A stretch of 64,000 nt of DNA from Pokkaliibacter plantistimulans. GTDB taxonomy: Bacteria > Pseudomonadota > Gammaproteobacteria > Pseudomonadales > Balneatricaceae. The stretch covers positions 4,960,001 through 5,024,000 of the forward strand of contig NZ_CP177354.1 of the NCBI RefSeq assembly GCF_046844695.1, given 5' to 3'. Below are positions 53,068 through 62,290 of this stretch, in pieces. Position 1 is the first letter of the stretch. The number at the start of each line of letters is the position of its first letter. Both the position numbers and the translations under genes were made by a program. The notes below the pieces were generated by a model that was not told the origin of the DNA, did not search any database, and was given only the letters and a program-made list of their open reading frames with translations.

Positions 53068-55440
53068 ATGACCACCGCTAATAATTCAACTGGAACCAAC
53101 ACCTACTCCTCTGTCGATGGGAGTAATACAGCCAGTTATATCAATGCACTTTTAGAAAGCGAATTCACTTACAAATGGGGAGGGGCTCAGGGCACGGGTG
53201 CCACTGTTACCTATAGTATCCCAGGTGCCAATGCTTCTTGGCCCGACTACCCGCTGGGTGATGAGCCAACCTTTATGACCCCTGTAAATAGTGAAGTAGC
53301 CAATGCCTTTACTGCCGCACTGACAACCTGGTCCAACGTTGCCAATATCACCTTTACCAAGGTGAATGAGAGCGCAACTACTGTCGGCGATATACGTGTA
53401 GCGTATTACGACCTTATGGACAGTGACTCTCTTGCCTGGGCGTACTTCCCTAACTACCCGAGCTGGAGTGGAGATGTATGGTTGAATCCTGCCCAGGATA
53501 TCTGGAGCGGTACCGACCTGACATCCGGACATCTTGGCTCGTTGACCCTTATTCATGAAATTGGCCATGCTCTGGGCCTTAATCATCCCGAAGGCGAAGG
53601 CAATACAGCAGGGTATGACCTCAGTACTACTGTGATGTCTTACAACGAACATCCCAATGGCTGGGTTTATGACAACTCTGGAAGCTATGGTTATGTTCAG
53701 CCTTCGACTCCCATGATCTACGACATCGCAGCCATTCAGTATCTGTATGGCGCCAACATGTCTTACCACGCAGGTAATGATGTCTATACCTTTGATCCCA
53801 GCACCCCTTTTATTGAAACTATTTGGGATGCGGGTGGTAACGACACTATTTCTATCAGCAACTTCAGTGATGGTTCTGTCATTGATTTGCACCAGGGCAC
53901 TCTTAGCTCCATCTATTATCAGGTCGAATCCAACGCAGGCTACCTTGATGATGACCTGTATGATGGCAGCAATAATCTGGGTATCGCCTTCAATGTAGAT
54001 ATCGAAAATGCCATCGGTGGCAGCGGCAATGATCGTCTGATCGGCAATGCCTTGCGCAATGTCCTCACCGGCAACGCAGGAGACGATACCCTGCTCGGCA
54101 ATGAGGGCAACGATGTGCTGATCGGTGGTGCAGGCAATGACCGCCTGGTTGGCGGCGTGGGCGACGATACCCTGCAGGGCGATGACGGGAACGACTCCCT
54201 GTACGGCGAAGCGGGTAATGACCGCCTGGTCGGCGGTTTAGGCAATGACTTGCTTAACGGCGGAGACGGCAACGATACCCTCTTTGGTCAGGAAGGGAAC
54301 GATACTCTGGTTGGCGGTCAGGGTAACGATCTGCTCAACGGCGGCGAGGGTGATGACACCCTGCGTGGAGAAGACGGCAATGACACCCTGGTGGGCGGCA
54401 ATGGCAATGATCTTCTGATTGGCGGTGCAGGCAATGACCAGCTTCAGGGCATGGAGGGCAATGACTTCCTCTATGGCCAGGACGGCAATGATCGCCTGAT
54501 CGGCGGAGCGGGTAATGACGTACTCAACGGTGAAAACGGAGAGGATGCACTTTATGGTCAGGAAGGCAACGATCGCCTGATTGGCGGAGACGGCAACGAC
54601 TTCCTCAACGGCGGTGAAGGCGATGACAACCTGTATGGCGATAAGGGTGCAGACCGCCTGATTGGTGGACTGGGCAACGATCTGCTCAATGGCGGTGACG
54701 GTGACGACAACCTCTACGGTCAGGAAGGCGCTGATACGCTGGTCGGGGGTGCTGGTAATGATCTGCTTAATGGCGGTGACGGCAACGATACCCTCTATGG
54801 CCAGGAAGGGGCTGACACGCTGGTCGGTGGCGCGGGCAATGACCGCCTGATCGGTGGTGCCGACAACGACACCCTGTATGGTGAAACGGGGAATGATCAG
54901 CTGTTCGGTCAGGAAGGCAATGACCGCCTTATCGGCGGGGACGGTAACGATGTACTGAACGGGGGTGATGGCATCGATCAGCTGTTCGGTCAGAATGGCG
55001 ATGACCGCCTGATGGGCGGTGCGGGCAATGATCATCTGGTGGGTGGTGAAGGTAACGATACCTACGTATTCGGCCGTGGCGATGGACAGGACACGATTAA
55101 TAACTTCGATGCCTCCGACGCTACAGATACGCTGCTGTTCGGTAATGATATTGCTAGCGACCAGTTGTGGTTCTCTCGCCAAGGAGACAATCTGCTGGTC
55201 TCGATCATCGGCACCTCGGACAGCTCTACCCTGCAGAACTGGTATCAGGACAGTCAGGCTCAGATTGATCAGTTCCAGACAGCCTCTGGTGACATCCTGC
55301 TGTCTTCTCAGATCGACAATCTGGTCAATGCCATGGCGGCCTTCAATCCGCCAGCCACCGGGGAAGTGACGCTGAACAATACCGACTATGCAGGCTTGGA
55401 CACGGTGATTGCGGCAAACTGGAACAGCGCTGCGGCATAA
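53068..55440 (+). CDS. RTX metalloprotease, serralysin (M10) family
   Basis: 790 residues. The zinc signature is HEIGHALGLNH (His163, Glu164, His167, His173) and the Met-turn is MSY (Met190, Tyr192), so it should be active. The first 16 residues (MTTANNSTGTNTYSSV) and about 60 bases upstream of the ATG are shared with RTX gene 2. The catalytic domain is otherwise clearly diverged from gene 2. The RTX half from about 53971 is nearly identical in DNA to genes 1 and 2. It is the third cargo of the adjacent type I system, and its C-terminus ends AANWNSAAA. Confidence 0.93.
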   Translation: MTTANNSTGTNTYSSVDGSNTASYINALLESEFTYKWGGAQGTGATVTYSIPGANASWPDYPLGDEPTFMTPVNSEVANAFTAALTTWSNVANITFTKVNESATTVGDIRVAYYDLMDSDSLAWAYFPNYPSWSGDVWLNPAQDIWSGTDLTSGHLGSLTLIHEIGHALGLNHPEGEGNTAGYDLSTTVMSYNEHPNGWVYDNSGSYGYVQPSTPMIYDIAAIQYLYGANMSYHAGNDVYTFDPSTPFIETIWDAGGNDTISISNFSDGSVIDLHQGTLSSIYYQVESNAGYLDDDLYDGSNNLGIAFNVDIENAIGGSGNDRLIGNALRNVLTGNAGDDTLLGNEGNDVLIGGAGNDRLVGGVGDDTLQGDDGNDSLYGEAGNDRLVGGLGNDLLNGGDGNDTLFGQEGNDTLVGGQGNDLLNGGEGDDTLRGEDGNDTLVGGNGNDLLIGGAGNDQLQGMEGNDFLYGQDGNDRLIGGAGNDVLNGENGEDALYGQEGNDRLIGGDGNDFLNGGEGDDNLYGDKGADRLIGGLGNDLLNGGDGDDNLYGQEGADTLVGGAGNDLLNGGDGNDTLYGQEGADTLVGGAGNDRLIGGADNDTLYGETGNDQLFGQEGNDRLIGGDGNDVLNGGDGIDQLFGQNGDDRLMGGAGNDHLVGGEGNDTYVFGRGDGQDTINNFDASDATDTLLFGNDIASDQLWFSRQGDNLLVSIIGTSDSSTLQNWYQDSQAQIDQFQTASGDILLSSQIDNLVNAMAAFNPPATGEVTLNNTDYAGLDTVIAANWNSAAA

Positions 55441-55456
55441 CATCTCGACCAAATAT

Positions 55457-55480
55457 AAAACGGCACCTCGGTGCCGTTTT
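55457..55480. terminator. Bidirectional terminator between RTX gene 3 and the minus-strand RgpF-HAD gene
   Basis: AAAACGGCAC...GTGCCGTTTT forms a strong short-loop hairpin with A- and T-runs on the two sides, so it can end transcription from both convergent genes. Confidence 0.8.
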
Positions 55481-55521
55481 ATAATCTATGAACTGAATCA
55501 ATACCCTATTAGCGAACGACC

Positions 55522-57534
55522 TTAATACTTAAGTAAAGGATAACGCCCGTTTGCACATATCAGTCGCCCCCACTTTTTAATTTCCGGCTCCTGCATTTCA
55601 TCGTGGGCTAGCCCGCCCGGCAGACCCATTGCCTGCCATTTATCTATCGGATTAAGAATGTGCAGACTCTGAAAACCGAAGTCTCCCGGAATTTGAGCAT
55701 CCGCAACGACGTTATCACCGATATGAGCGACCTTGATGCCTTTATCAACGGTCTTTCCTGCCAGCTCACGCCATAGGCTGCCGTTGTCTTTTCTCAGCCC
55801 ATTTTCGCTGGAAACCCATATCTGATCCGGGTGCCGGGCACCGATGTGATACAGCAAGCGCTCTATCTGAGCGGCGGAATAATAGGTATCAGATATCAGC
55901 AGCACTTTTTTGCCGCCTTCAATCAATGAGTTGAACAGCGCCAGCACCTCCTCTTTTGGCTGGCACTCTTCCAGATCCATTTCGAACTCCAGTTCAGCCA
56001 TGGCGTCAGGCTCTGCTGGCAGATCAATAGTTGCAGCCAGATGCTGATAGACTTCAACCAACCCTACATCACCTGAGAACTGACGTGACTGCCGGCACTC
56101 GAACTCGGCTTGATTACGCTCTTTCACAAACTGTTGGGCACTCGGCACAATGCCTGCGCCAAACAACAGCTGGCCTACCTTGAGCTTTGCATAATCCGGT
56201 TGGTAATAGCGACGCTGCAGTAACGTATCAAAAAGATCAAAACTGGCTATATCTGCATTGTGCAGCTGATTGGCATATTCACTGAGAGGCTGGTGATACT
56301 GTGTATAGATGTAGCCTTTATCAAGCGTAAACTGCCCTGTCGGTGGATGATAGAAAAATGGCTTGTAGCCGTTATGTTTCACAAGCAGAGGAAGAAGACG
56401 TTCCAGCGCATGCAGCTCGGAACCATCATTGGCCAGCGGCTCTTCTGGAAAATCGCTGTATGACCAGGCCTGATCAAACAGCTGCTGCAGAGCAGCCGGG
56501 CGCGCCCAAAACATTCCGCCAACGGGATAGGCCAGGAAATCCTCCTCCAGAGCGATATTCCATTTTTCCAGATAGTGTCTGGCTGCCTGCTTGTTCATTG
56601 TCCAATGATTTACCCAGCTTGGCATTAACCAATAGGAAGTCGGAAAGAACATCCCCAAATCATCGTTATGGGCGAACAACTGCAGTATGCCGCGGATGAC
56701 ACCGGCATCGCCTAATAAGTATTCATTGAGATAGTCTGACCATTGAGTTTGCTCACGGCCTGAGTAAAGTGATTTTTTGGAGTGCAAATGCCCAACCAGG
56801 TCGTAATGCTTGAGCCTCTCAGAGAACTCCACCAGCAATGGGCCAAAGTTTCTTCCGCGATTGGTTGATACCGCGCAATGAATTTCCCTTGCCTCAGGAC
56901 ATCGGCCAAATACTGAGTGCACCTCTTCCACCCATGTTGGGTGAGCTACACTGACATAGATATCCACCTTTATTGGTAAGCTTTTTAATAAAGTGGCAAA
57001 GCGCCCAATAAAGTCTTTGTAGTAAATGTGCAGACAGAGTGCGATCTGCATATTCTTATAGCTGTTGTCAGCCAGATCGATCGGAAGTGATTGCGAAGGT
57101 TGCCAGAGCGGTTTAACACTATGAATTTCTCTGCCTTCTTTCTGACCAGCGTACAGATAATGCTCCAGTGCACCAATACCTGAGAAATATACGTCCAGAT
57201 TACGTCGCATGTAGTCTTCGGTATCGAATTTCGCGGAAGGAGAAACATTCGAGTACTGTGATTTTCGGCAATAGTCAGCAAACGCTGATGATGCATCGCC
57301 GAATTGATGAAGGCTTCTGCTGTTATACCATTCAAAGTCAAATAAGCAGTCATGAGTCGCTTTGTCTAATAATGCCGCATCTCCAGCATCAGACCTGACC
57401 TGTATTGCCTTAAACTGCTGCTGTAACTTTTTTTTGCGCCATTGCTGTTTGACTTTGACCAGAAACCGCAATGCCTGGGGGTTACGTTTACGTAGGTAAT
57501 CTTTAAGTTTCTTTTCCAATACTTTCCGTGACAC
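55522..57534 (-). CDS. RgpF-like rhamnan synthesis protein fused to a HAD hydrolase (second copy)
   Basis: About 670 residues, taken from the GTG at 57534, which has AAAGG at good spacing; a TTG ten codons earlier is an alternative. It has the same architecture as the protein at 39649-41589: a basic N-terminus, one GALEHYLYAGQKEGR motif, an RgpF domain (CLHIYYKDFIGRF, NRGRNFGPLLVEF, HLHSKKSLYSGREQTQW, YPVGGMFWARPAAL) and a HAD domain (SFDLFDTLLQRR, LISDTYYS, HIGDNVVADA). All HAD motifs are intact. It is on the opposite strand to the rest of the island and follows its own LAREGY-type partner after 69 bases. Confidence 0.8.
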   Translation of the reverse strand: MSRKVLEKKLKDYLRKRNPQALRFLVKVKQQWRKKKLQQQFKAIQVRSDAGDAALLDKATHDCLFDFEWYNSRSLHQFGDASSAFADYCRKSQYSNVSPSAKFDTEDYMRRNLDVYFSGIGALEHYLYAGQKEGREIHSVKPLWQPSQSLPIDLADNSYKNMQIALCLHIYYKDFIGRFATLLKSLPIKVDIYVSVAHPTWVEEVHSVFGRCPEAREIHCAVSTNRGRNFGPLLVEFSERLKHYDLVGHLHSKKSLYSGREQTQWSDYLNEYLLGDAGVIRGILQLFAHNDDLGMFFPTSYWLMPSWVNHWTMNKQAARHYLEKWNIALEEDFLAYPVGGMFWARPAALQQLFDQAWSYSDFPEEPLANDGSELHALERLLPLLVKHNGYKPFFYHPPTGQFTLDKGYIYTQYHQPLSEYANQLHNADIASFDLFDTLLQRRYYQPDYAKLKVGQLLFGAGIVPSAQQFVKERNQAEFECRQSRQFSGDVGLVEVYQHLAATIDLPAEPDAMAELEFEMDLEECQPKEEVLALFNSLIEGGKKVLLISDTYYSAAQIERLLYHIGARHPDQIWVSSENGLRKDNGSLWRELAGKTVDKGIKVAHIGDNVVADAQIPGDFGFQSLHILNPIDKWQAMGLPGGLAHDEMQEPEIKKWGRLICANGRYPLLKY

Positions 57535-57603
57535 CAGAAATACCTTTCTTTTGTGAAACAGCAATTAAATAGAGCAATACACTTTCGCTTCAATTACTTT
57601 CAG

Positions 57604-58644
57604 TCAAGCAAAGATTGTCAGCGGATTGATCACACCAAGCCCTGCATTATCATCATCAATATCAAATAATTTTTTCAGTTCTGTAGGCAGGTTACTAAAG
57701 CTTTTAATCATTGCGGCATACATGTTTTCCACATCCTGCCCGGTCGCTGCCACATCAGATCGCAACATGTCCTCTGCATAGCTCATGGCTCCCGCCATGA
57801 TCACTTCGAGCTCATGAAAATGACGCTGCACATGCGTTAATCCACCATAGGTCATCTGTAGTTTCCCTGACGAATCAACAGACATATTTTTCAGCTGACC
57901 ATTAGGAGAGGTCAATACAGCCTCAAGAAACAGCGAGCGATCCAGCGGTATGTAGCCCTGCCCTAGAGCCACTCCTTCTTTTAGCGCACCATGCATTCTA
58001 GCCCGGTACTGGCCGACCTCGATCTCACCAGCACGAGTCGCTATCCAGTAAAAGCCTTGTGTATCGGTGCCGTGTAATAGCGTTATCAGTTTTTGAATGG
58101 TACCGCTGTAACCCAAGTCGACCAGTGCTGAGCCAGCCGATGACAACATAGGTGCTGAATAGCGCAAGTAGGCATCTCTGGTAGGCTGAGCACAAGCAGC
58201 GAGCCGAGAAACGTGCTCTTTGAATACACGTATTACTTTTTCTTTATCGTCTGGTAAGACAACTTCCATTGCCTTTTGCGCAGGACTGAAGATGCTGTCT
58301 ACCTCTGAATTCTTCAGACCCAGCCGCTTCTCACACAGCTGTTTTAGATTACCGCTAAACGCTCCCTGCAGGGCCAACTCCCAGCATTCAGGACGATCTA
58401 GCATGGCCCGATAGAGGAAGGTACGTGAAGCCAGCAGGTAGTGGGTCTGTACATCCGGAACCAACCCCTGATGCCGTAGCTGCTCATACCCTTGCAGCAA
58501 AAAATACCCCTCACGCGCCAGAAAAAGCAGGTTGTCAACGCCATACTGACTCACCTGCTCTCCCAGCCAACGGTAGTAGTGAGCCAATACAGGGCCAATA
58601 AAACAGACACCAAAGTCTTGTAGCTGCTGCTTCGACAAACTCAC
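57604..58644 (-). CDS. Partner of the RgpF-HAD protein (second copy)
   Basis: 346 residues, paralogous to the protein at 38578-39624. Shared blocks are LFLAREGYFLLQGYEQL, YLLASRTFLYRA, LVDLGYSGTIQKLITLL, GFYWIATRAG, GALKEGVALGQGY and LTSPNGQLKNM. It resembles the part that follows the HAD domain in long COG5610-type proteins, here split into its own gene. It is transcribed toward the RgpF-HAD gene on the minus strand. Function unknown. Conserved pairing with RgpF-HAD in two places argues that the two products work together. Confidence 0.6.
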   Translation of the reverse strand: MSLSKQQLQDFGVCFIGPVLAHYYRWLGEQVSQYGVDNLLFLAREGYFLLQGYEQLRHQGLVPDVQTHYLLASRTFLYRAMLDRPECWELALQGAFSGNLKQLCEKRLGLKNSEVDSIFSPAQKAMEVVLPDDKEKVIRVFKEHVSRLAACAQPTRDAYLRYSAPMLSSAGSALVDLGYSGTIQKLITLLHGTDTQGFYWIATRAGEIEVGQYRARMHGALKEGVALGQGYIPLDRSLFLEAVLTSPNGQLKNMSVDSSGKLQMTYGGLTHVQRHFHELEVIMAGAMSYAEDMLRSDVAATGQDVENMYAAMIKSFSNLPTELKKLFDIDDDNAGLGVINPLTIFA

Positions 58645-58966
58645 CTTGTATTCCTTAGTCGCTGAAATTAACTACGATGAGAGAAAAATCCTCATCAACA
58701 AATGAGACAACTTCCCATTTAGATAACATTTGGGAGCAAAAAACTACGCGCTTGCTACTTTTCCTGCAAAGTGGTTTATGATGGCTTCCTGCCTCACATA
58801 ACTGAACCGCCCGGGTTGATCTTCGACACGGGAGTGCTCAGAGTCTCAATTGAGACAAGCCATGCATTTAACACAGAGCCTCCATCCGTGCTGCTGGAAA
58901 GGATACCAACAATAAAGATGACCGCTTGCAGAACTTCTGTGTTACCAGACCAGCTTAAGGATTAGC
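58645..58966. other. Divergent promoter region
   Basis: About 320 bases between the minus-strand partner gene and the plus-strand GT4 gene. A plus-strand TATGAT (58777-58782) with TTGCTA (58752-58757) is a weak promoter candidate (19-base spacer). A 64-codon frame from 58771 has no motif and probably is not a gene. No ops element is seen here. Confidence 0.4.
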
Positions 58967-60115
58967 GTGAATCGTTGCCTAATGATTGCCAATACGTCTT
59001 GGTACTTGTTCAACTTCCATCAGGGTTTAATCCTGGATTTGCAGGAGGCAGGCTGGGAGGTTGAGACGGTAGCGCCTGAAGATGATTACACCGTTAAACT
59101 GCAAGCAATCAGCCAGCGGCATCATACATTGCATATGCATCGTCGGGGTGGCAACCCGCTAAAAGATCTTATCGCTTGCAGGGAGCTATTCTGCCTGTTC
59201 CGTCAGCGCCAGCCACAGGCCGTGCTTAACTTCACGCCCAAACCCAATGTTTATGGCACCCTGGCAGCACACTGGTTGGATATTCCCGCAATTAATAACA
59301 TCACTGGTTTAGGAACGCTCTTCGCTGAACCCACAATCATGAACAGGGTAGCGCAATTTCTATTCAGGATATCGCAACCCAAAGCTCATCACGTGCTGTT
59401 CCAAAATCAGGATGATCGCGCCCTATTCATTGATCGCGGCTATGTAGCAGCAGAGAAGACATCACGGATACCGGGGAGTGGTATTGATCTGAACCGCTTC
59501 ATTCCAACAGAAGCCCCAAACGATGGCATTGTCAGATTTATCCTGGTCGCACGTATGTTGCGGATGAAGGGTGTTGAGGAGTTTGTCGAAGCGGCCAGGC
59601 AACTGAGAGCCGAGCGATCAGATGTTGAATTTCTACTGCTCGGCCATGTGGATGCGGGGAGCGCCAACAGTATCAGTGAGTCACAAATCAAGGCCTGGCA
59701 CAAAGAAGGGGTCATCAACTATCTGGGCGGCGTGAGTAATGTGGCACCGAAAATTGCTCAGGCGGACTGTGTTGTTTTACCCTCTTACTACCGCGAGGGA
59801 GTACCGCGCTCGCTGCTTGAAGCGGCGGCTATGGCTAAGCCTATCATTACGACCGATACCGTTGGCTGCCGAGATGCGGTTGATCACGGTTTGACAGGGC
59901 TGATATGTCAGCCACGAAATGCTCAGTCACTCAAAGATGCACTGACAGAAATTGCTAATATGTCTCACATCGAGCGAGTCGCCCTGGGACAAGCCGGGCG
60001 TATTAAAATGCAGAAGTCCTTTGATGTGAACCGTGTGATCAAGGCGTATATCACCCTGCTTGCCCCCTTGAAAGAAACACCTGCGCTAGAGACTCTCATC
60101 ACTGATACCAAGTAG
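58967..60115 (+). CDS. Glycosyltransferase family 4
   Basis: 382 residues from a GTG with AAGG upstream. GT-B fold: the N-terminal half has LMIANTSWYLFNFHQGLIL and FTPKPNVYGTLAAHWL. The C-terminal half has IPGSGIDLNRFIPTE, FILVARMLRMKGVEEFVEAA, NYLGGVSNVAPKIAQADCVV and PSYYREGVPRSLLEAAAMAKP. The pattern is that of CapM/PglA-like transferases that add the second sugar to a lipid-linked acceptor. It may serve the same polysaccharide as the WecA-initiated cluster, though it is separated from it by the RTX cassette. Confidence 0.88.
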   Translation: MNRCLMIANTSWYLFNFHQGLILDLQEAGWEVETVAPEDDYTVKLQAISQRHHTLHMHRRGGNPLKDLIACRELFCLFRQRQPQAVLNFTPKPNVYGTLAAHWLDIPAINNITGLGTLFAEPTIMNRVAQFLFRISQPKAHHVLFQNQDDRALFIDRGYVAAEKTSRIPGSGIDLNRFIPTEAPNDGIVRFILVARMLRMKGVEEFVEAARQLRAERSDVEFLLLGHVDAGSANSISESQIKAWHKEGVINYLGGVSNVAPKIAQADCVVLPSYYREGVPRSLLEAAAMAKPIITTDTVGCRDAVDHGLTGLICQPRNAQSLKDALTEIANMSHIERVALGQAGRIKMQKSFDVNRVIKAYITLLAPLKETPALETLITDTK

Positions 60116-60186
60116 CGCAATAAAGCCTTTAAACTTACCGTCTATATTGCCCGAGTAAGTTGAAACGAAGATCAGAGCTGGAATTA

Positions 60187-61854
60187 ATGGTAAGTAACAT
60201 GGAAAGAACTCAGTTTGCAGATATGCAGGACTCTCCATCCTGGAGCGCCCTACTTGAACATGCAGATCAATTGGCATCCTCTCACATCTATTCGCTTTTC
60301 GAGCAAGATCAGGCGCGTTTCGAGAAGTTCCATGTATCCAGCTCTCCTATATTGTTTGACTACAGCAAACAACTATTGACAGAACAAACAGTCGAACTGC
60401 TCTTCAAGCTTGCAGAAGAAAAGAAGCTTCCAGAGCGTATTGCTGCCCTGTTCTCAGGTGCGCATGTAAACACCTCTGAAGATCGCCCCGCGATGCATTG
60501 GGCGCTTCGCTCACCAGCAACAGACCATACTTTTTACAATGGCGACGATATTTCTCAGCCGGTAGCCGCAGAGCTAGATAAGATCGCAGGCTTTGCTGAA
60601 ATCATTCGTAGTGGTCAGTGGCGTGGCTTTAGTGGTTATGCCATTACTGATGTGGTCAACATTGGCGTTGGCGGGTCAGACCTTGGCCCTATGATGAGCT
60701 GCATGGCACTTGAAGATTGTATAGATGTAGAGCCAACGCCACTGCGAATCCATTTTGTATCGTCAATGGATGGCACCCAGCTTTCACCTCTGCTGGATAA
60801 GCTTAATCCCCATACCACTCTGTTTATTCTTTCATCGAAATCCTTTACTACCATTGATACGCTGTCGAATGCAGCTACCGCTCTCAATTGGCTAAATCAG
60901 GCATGCTCTGAGAAAGAGAAGGTACTTTCCAGTCACTTTATTGGTATTTCTGCACAACAGGACAAGATGTCAGCGTGGGGAATTCCGGAGTCCAATCAGC
61001 TGTACTTCTGGGATTGGGTAGGTGGTCGCTACTCCATGTGGTCGAGCATTGGCTTCCCTATCGCACTTAAACTGGGCATACGTGCTTTTAGGCAGCTCCT
61101 TGCCGGTGCCCACTGTATGGACAAGCAGTTCCAGAATACTCCGTGGAAACAAAATCTACCTGTATTGCTGGGTTTGATTGGTGTCTGGAATAGTAATTTC
61201 CAGAAAATCAATACGCACGCCATCTTGCCCTACGATGGCCGGTTAAAGTATCTACCGACTTATTTAAGTCAGTTAGAAATGGAGTCTAACGGCAAGTCTG
61301 TCACGCGCGCTGGTCAGTCTGTTGCTTTCAAAACCTGCCCTATTCTTTGGGGTGAGGTGGGCCCGAATGCTCAACATGCGTTTTATCAGCTTTTACATCA
61401 AGGTACCGAACGTGTGAGCTGTGATTTCATTGCTCCGGCCATGCGCTATCACGAGCACACCAATCCCTCACTAACTCAGCAGCATGAGCTAGCTTTAGCC
61501 AACTGTTTTGCTCAGTCACGCCTCCTGGCACTGGGAGAGCGCGTTTTACCCGATAGCAGTAGCCTGCCCAGCTACAAGCGCTATCCCGGCAACCAACCTA
61601 GTTCAACCATTATTCTTGACGAACTAACCCCCTTTAGTCTTGGCGCACTTATTGCCTTGTATGAACACAAGGTGTTTGTTCAGTCAGTGATTTGGGATAT
61701 CAACCCCTTCGATCAGTGGGGCGTTGAACTGGGTAAGAAGCTGGCCTCTGACACACTGGAACTGCTGCAAGGCCATCGAAGCCTGGAAGGTTATGACCCA
61801 AGCACTTCAGGCCTTGTTGCGCATATCGTCAATGCATGGAAACAAAACAGCTAG
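60187..61854 (+). CDS. pgi: Glucose-6-phosphate isomerase
   Basis: 555 residues from the ATG at 60187 (TGGAA just upstream); a TTG nine codons earlier and an ATG four codons later are possible. It interconverts glucose 6-phosphate and fructose 6-phosphate. Seen are AMHWALRSP, NIGVGGSDLGP, FILSSKSFTTIDTLSNA, FWDWVGGRYSMWSSIG, QLEMESNGKSV, the catalytic WGEVGPNAQHAFYQLLHQGT, and GVELGKKLA with the catalytic Lys. It is followed by a yjbEFGH-type operon, the same neighbour order as in E. coli. Confidence 0.96.
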   Translation: MVSNMERTQFADMQDSPSWSALLEHADQLASSHIYSLFEQDQARFEKFHVSSSPILFDYSKQLLTEQTVELLFKLAEEKKLPERIAALFSGAHVNTSEDRPAMHWALRSPATDHTFYNGDDISQPVAAELDKIAGFAEIIRSGQWRGFSGYAITDVVNIGVGGSDLGPMMSCMALEDCIDVEPTPLRIHFVSSMDGTQLSPLLDKLNPHTTLFILSSKSFTTIDTLSNAATALNWLNQACSEKEKVLSSHFIGISAQQDKMSAWGIPESNQLYFWDWVGGRYSMWSSIGFPIALKLGIRAFRQLLAGAHCMDKQFQNTPWKQNLPVLLGLIGVWNSNFQKINTHAILPYDGRLKYLPTYLSQLEMESNGKSVTRAGQSVAFKTCPILWGEVGPNAQHAFYQLLHQGTERVSCDFIAPAMRYHEHTNPSLTQQHELALANCFAQSRLLALGERVLPDSSSLPSYKRYPGNQPSSTIILDELTPFSLGALIALYEHKVFVQSVIWDINPFDQWGVELGKKLASDTLELLQGHRSLEGYDPSTSGLVAHIVNAWKQNS

Positions 61855-61934
61855 AGTGTGCAAGAAAACACTTTATAGTAGAGTACCTAAGTTTTTGGCT
61901 AGTACTGCTGTAGAAGTTTAGCCCCCAAGCTCTG

Positions 61935-61948
61935 CAGGAGGCCTCCTG
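61935..61948. promoter_or_regulatory. Perfect 14-bp palindrome upstream of yjbE
   Basis: CAGGAGG followed directly by CCTCCTG, with no loop. This suits a dimeric DNA-binding protein better than an RNA hairpin. It lies about 65 bases before the yjbE ATG. Confidence 0.4.
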
Positions 61949-61986
61949 TAAGAGAATGGCAATGTCGTGAATTCGGCTTGCCGTTG

Positions 61987-62002
61987 TTCATTACGTAATG
62001 AA
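61987..62002. promoter_or_regulatory. Perfect 16-bp palindrome upstream of yjbE
   Basis: TTCATTACGTAATGAA is fully self-complementary and ends next to the GAAAGGA ribosome-binding site of yjbE, 12 bases before the ATG. A bound repressor here would block initiation. Alternatively it is a chance AT-rich symmetry. Confidence 0.4.
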
Positions 62003-62013
62003 AGGACACAGCT

Positions 62014-62235
62014 ATGAAAAAGGTTATTTGTGTTGTTGCACTGGCGATGGGTGTTTCATCCATGGCATTCGCTGAATCAGCCAAAGGCCCTGCTACTGGT
62101 GCAGGCCTGTCAGGTGGTGCGATTGCAGCCGGTGTAGTTGTAGGTGGCGTGCTGATTGGTGCCGCGGTTGGTGGCGGTGGTGACGGTGCTTCCGGTACTT
62201 CCGGCACAACCGGCACAACCGGCACAACCAACTAA
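62014..62235 (+). CDS. yjbE: YjbE-like small secreted protein
   Basis: 73 residues: signal peptide (MKKVICVVALAMGVSSMAFA), a Gly/Ala/Val-rich hydrophobic stretch (SGGAIAAGVVVGGVLIGAAV) and a Gly-Thr tail (GTSGTTGTTGTTN). Size, composition and position before yjbF match the poorly conserved YjbE/GfcA group. The family helps make an extracellular polysaccharide, with an unknown mechanism. An AAAGGA site is present. Confidence 0.75.
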   Translation: MKKVICVVALAMGVSSMAFAESAKGPATGAGLSGGAIAAGVVVGGVLIGAAVGGGGDGASGTSGTTGTTGTTN

Positions 62236-62290
62236 GTTGTAAAGTGGTCAGCTTATGCTGACCACTCTTCCGCCTGGCTAGGAACCTCTC

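Noticed and set aside
48672..55452. Long minus-strand frames (up to 404 codons) opposite the RTX repeats
   Set aside because: They are mirror images of the GGxGxD repeats with low-complexity Ile/Ala/Val products, repeated identically opposite each gene, and have no start signals.
58771..58965. 64-codon frame just upstream of the GT4 gene
   Set aside because: It starts inside a likely promoter, has no ribosome-binding site or motif, and ends before the GT4 ribosome-binding site by chance.
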